The notes under the pieces: generated by a model
Database searches by the model: none
Told to the model about the DNA's origin: nothing
What the model saw: only the letters and a program-made list of their open reading frames with translations
Shown here: positions 4,836 through 5,785 of the stretch, piece after piece
Layout: every line of letters starts with the position of its first letter
How positions within the stretch are numbered: the first letter of the stretch is position 1
Origin: Acidobacteriaceae bacterium
GTDB lineage: Bacteria; Acidobacteriota; Terriglobia; Terriglobales; Acidobacteriaceae
Direction of reading: 5' to 3'
Length of the DNA stretch: 5,785 nucleotides
Assembly (NCBI GenBank): GCA_003151875.1
Contig: PLYW01000222.1
Location: 1 to 5,785 of the forward strand
Position numbers and translations under genes: made by a program

Positions 4836-5785
4836 TTGAAGGAATGGCCAACCCGCCGCATAGCCTTCCTGGTGTTATCAAGCACCCACTTGACGAGCCT
4901 GGCTGGCCCGCTTGACGTGTTTGCCCGCGCGTCGGCGCTCTTGACTCGAGCCGGCAAAAGACGCTCACCCGCCTATGCGGTGGAATTGCTGACCGCCGAC
5001 GAGAATCCGCTGATGACTGGATCTGGACTCGGCTTGATCGGCGGCCGCCGCTGGACGGAGATCGACCAGCCGATCGACACTCTGCTTGTCCTGGCAAGCG
5101 CCAGCGTCGCTCAGGCCCGGATCGATCCCGAATTGTTGGCATGGATGCGCGCTCGCGCAGAGCAGGTTCGCCGCATTGGATCGATTTGCGCTGGGGCTTT
5201 CGTTCTAGCTGCGGCCGGGGTCCTCGATGGACGGCAGGCCACCACGCATTGGGAATTGGCCAATGTCTTGGCCGAACGCTATCCGCGCATTTCCGTCGAT
5301 GGGGATCGCATCTTTACTCAGGACGGAAATGTCTGGACCAGCGCCGGGGTTTCCACCGGGATTGATCTCGCGCTGGCAATGGTTGAGGAAGACCACGGCC
5401 ACGCGCTCGCCTTGGAAATCGCGCGCCGCATGGTGTTGTTCATGCGCCGCGGAGGAGGCCAGAGCCAGTTCAGTTCGCAACTCGCAGCCCAGTCCGCCGA
5501 CCATCAACCCATCCGCGAACTCATCGCATGGATCTCAGAACATCTGGACGCCGATCTCTCCGTTCCGGCGCTGGCCCGGCGTGTCGGCATGAGCGACCGC
5601 AATTTCAGCCGGGTCTTTACCCAGCAGGTGAGCACCACACCGGCCCGCTTCGTCGCGCGACTGCGGACGGAAGCCGCCAAGGCGAAGCTCGCGGCAACGC
5701 CTGAGAAGTTGGCGACTGTCGCGCAGAGCGCTGGATTTGGGAATGGCGAAACGCTGCGGCGTCACCTCCGCGATGATTTGGGAGT
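4836..5785 (+). CDS. GlxA-family transcriptional regulator (DJ-1/PfpI domain plus AraC HTH), 3' end cut
   Basis: One open frame (codons at positions divisible by 3) runs from a stop at 4761 to the window edge. Numbered from a TTG at 4836, residues about 8-190 form a class I glutamine amidotransferase-like (DJ-1/PfpI) domain: RRIAFLVL, LAGPLDVF, the nucleophile elbow SICAGAF with C118, then AGVLDGRQATTHW, and TSAGVSTGIDLALAMVEE. Residues about 226-316 are the AraC DNA-binding domain with two helix-turn-helix units: LSVPALARRVGMSDRNFSRV, then KLATVAQSAGFGNGETLRRH. The family usually has about 320 residues, so only roughly 10-20 are missing. It is a cytoplasmic DNA-binding regulator; in this family the first domain is thought to sense a ligand rather than act as an enzyme. 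The start is uncertain: TTG 4836 and GTG 4794 lack ribosome sites, and the nearest ATG (4844) is in another frame. It is divergent from the secreted-protein gene. Family call firm, target unknown. Confidence 0.9.
   Translation, partial: MKEWPTRRIAFLVLSSTHLTSLAGPLDVFARASALLTRAGKRRSPAYAVELLTADENPLMTGSGLGLIGGRRWTEIDQPIDTLLVLASASVAQARIDPELLAWMRARAEQVRRIGSICAGAFVLAAAGVLDGRQATTHWELANVLAERYPRISVDGDRIFTQDGNVWTSAGVSTGIDLALAMVEEDHGHALALEIARRMVLFMRRGGGQSQFSSQLAAQSADHQPIRELIAWISEHLDADLSVPALARRVGMSDRNFSRVFTQQVSTTPARFVARLRTEAAKAKLAATPEKLATVAQSAGFGNGETLRRHLRDDLG

Noticed and set aside
4814..4840. ATG at 4814 as a start for the regulator
   Set aside because: It is in the wrong frame and reaches a stop within eight codons (MMRGNAPN).

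Overview
This 5.8-kb window is GC-rich bacterial chromosomal DNA. I infer an Acidobacteriota (Koribacter/Terriglobia-like) host from the overall style of the genes, from TACAAT-type boxes placed almost directly before start codons, and from GGCTTTAGCC-type intergenic repeats. The phylum call is an inference and was not tested by any search. No mobile element, CRISPR array, rRNA or tRNA was found.

Layout. Positions 1-1592 (minus) hold the first about 530 codons of threonyl-tRNA synthetase (thrS), cut by the left window edge. Positions 1593-1816 are non-coding and hold two GGCTTTAGCC hairpin repeats. Positions 1817-2113 (minus) encode a 98-residue protein with two membrane spans. A 73-bp divergent spacer follows, with a -10-like box facing each way. 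Positions 2187-2927 (plus) encode a 246-residue protein I do not recognise. Then comes a short spacer with a 14-bp tandem repeat and another -10-like box. Positions 3057-4160 (plus) encode an FtsX/MacB-type ABC transporter permease with no ATPase gene beside it in the window. A convergent spacer with a strong hairpin (4256-4294) separates it from a small secreted four-cysteine protein (4311-4658, minus). A divergent spacer with two abutting perfect dyads (4696-4722) separates that gene from a GlxA-like AraC-family regulator with a DJ-1/PfpI domain (about 4836 to the right edge, plus), which is cut just before its end.

How the parts relate. thrS is housekeeping. The unknown protein and the permease lie on the same strand but each has its own promoter-like box, so they need not be one operon. 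The regulator and the secreted protein are divergent and share a spacer with operator-like palindromes, so local regulation is plausible. No multi-gene defence or biosynthetic system is visible.

Most worth a second look: a net insertion of about 35 residues inside the N-terminal TGS region of ThrRS; apparently leaderless or very short-leader starts for three adjacent genes; the unknown 246-residue protein; the permease without a nearby ATPase; the double palindrome beside the regulator; and the unclear start, or possible one-base error, at the front of the regulator.
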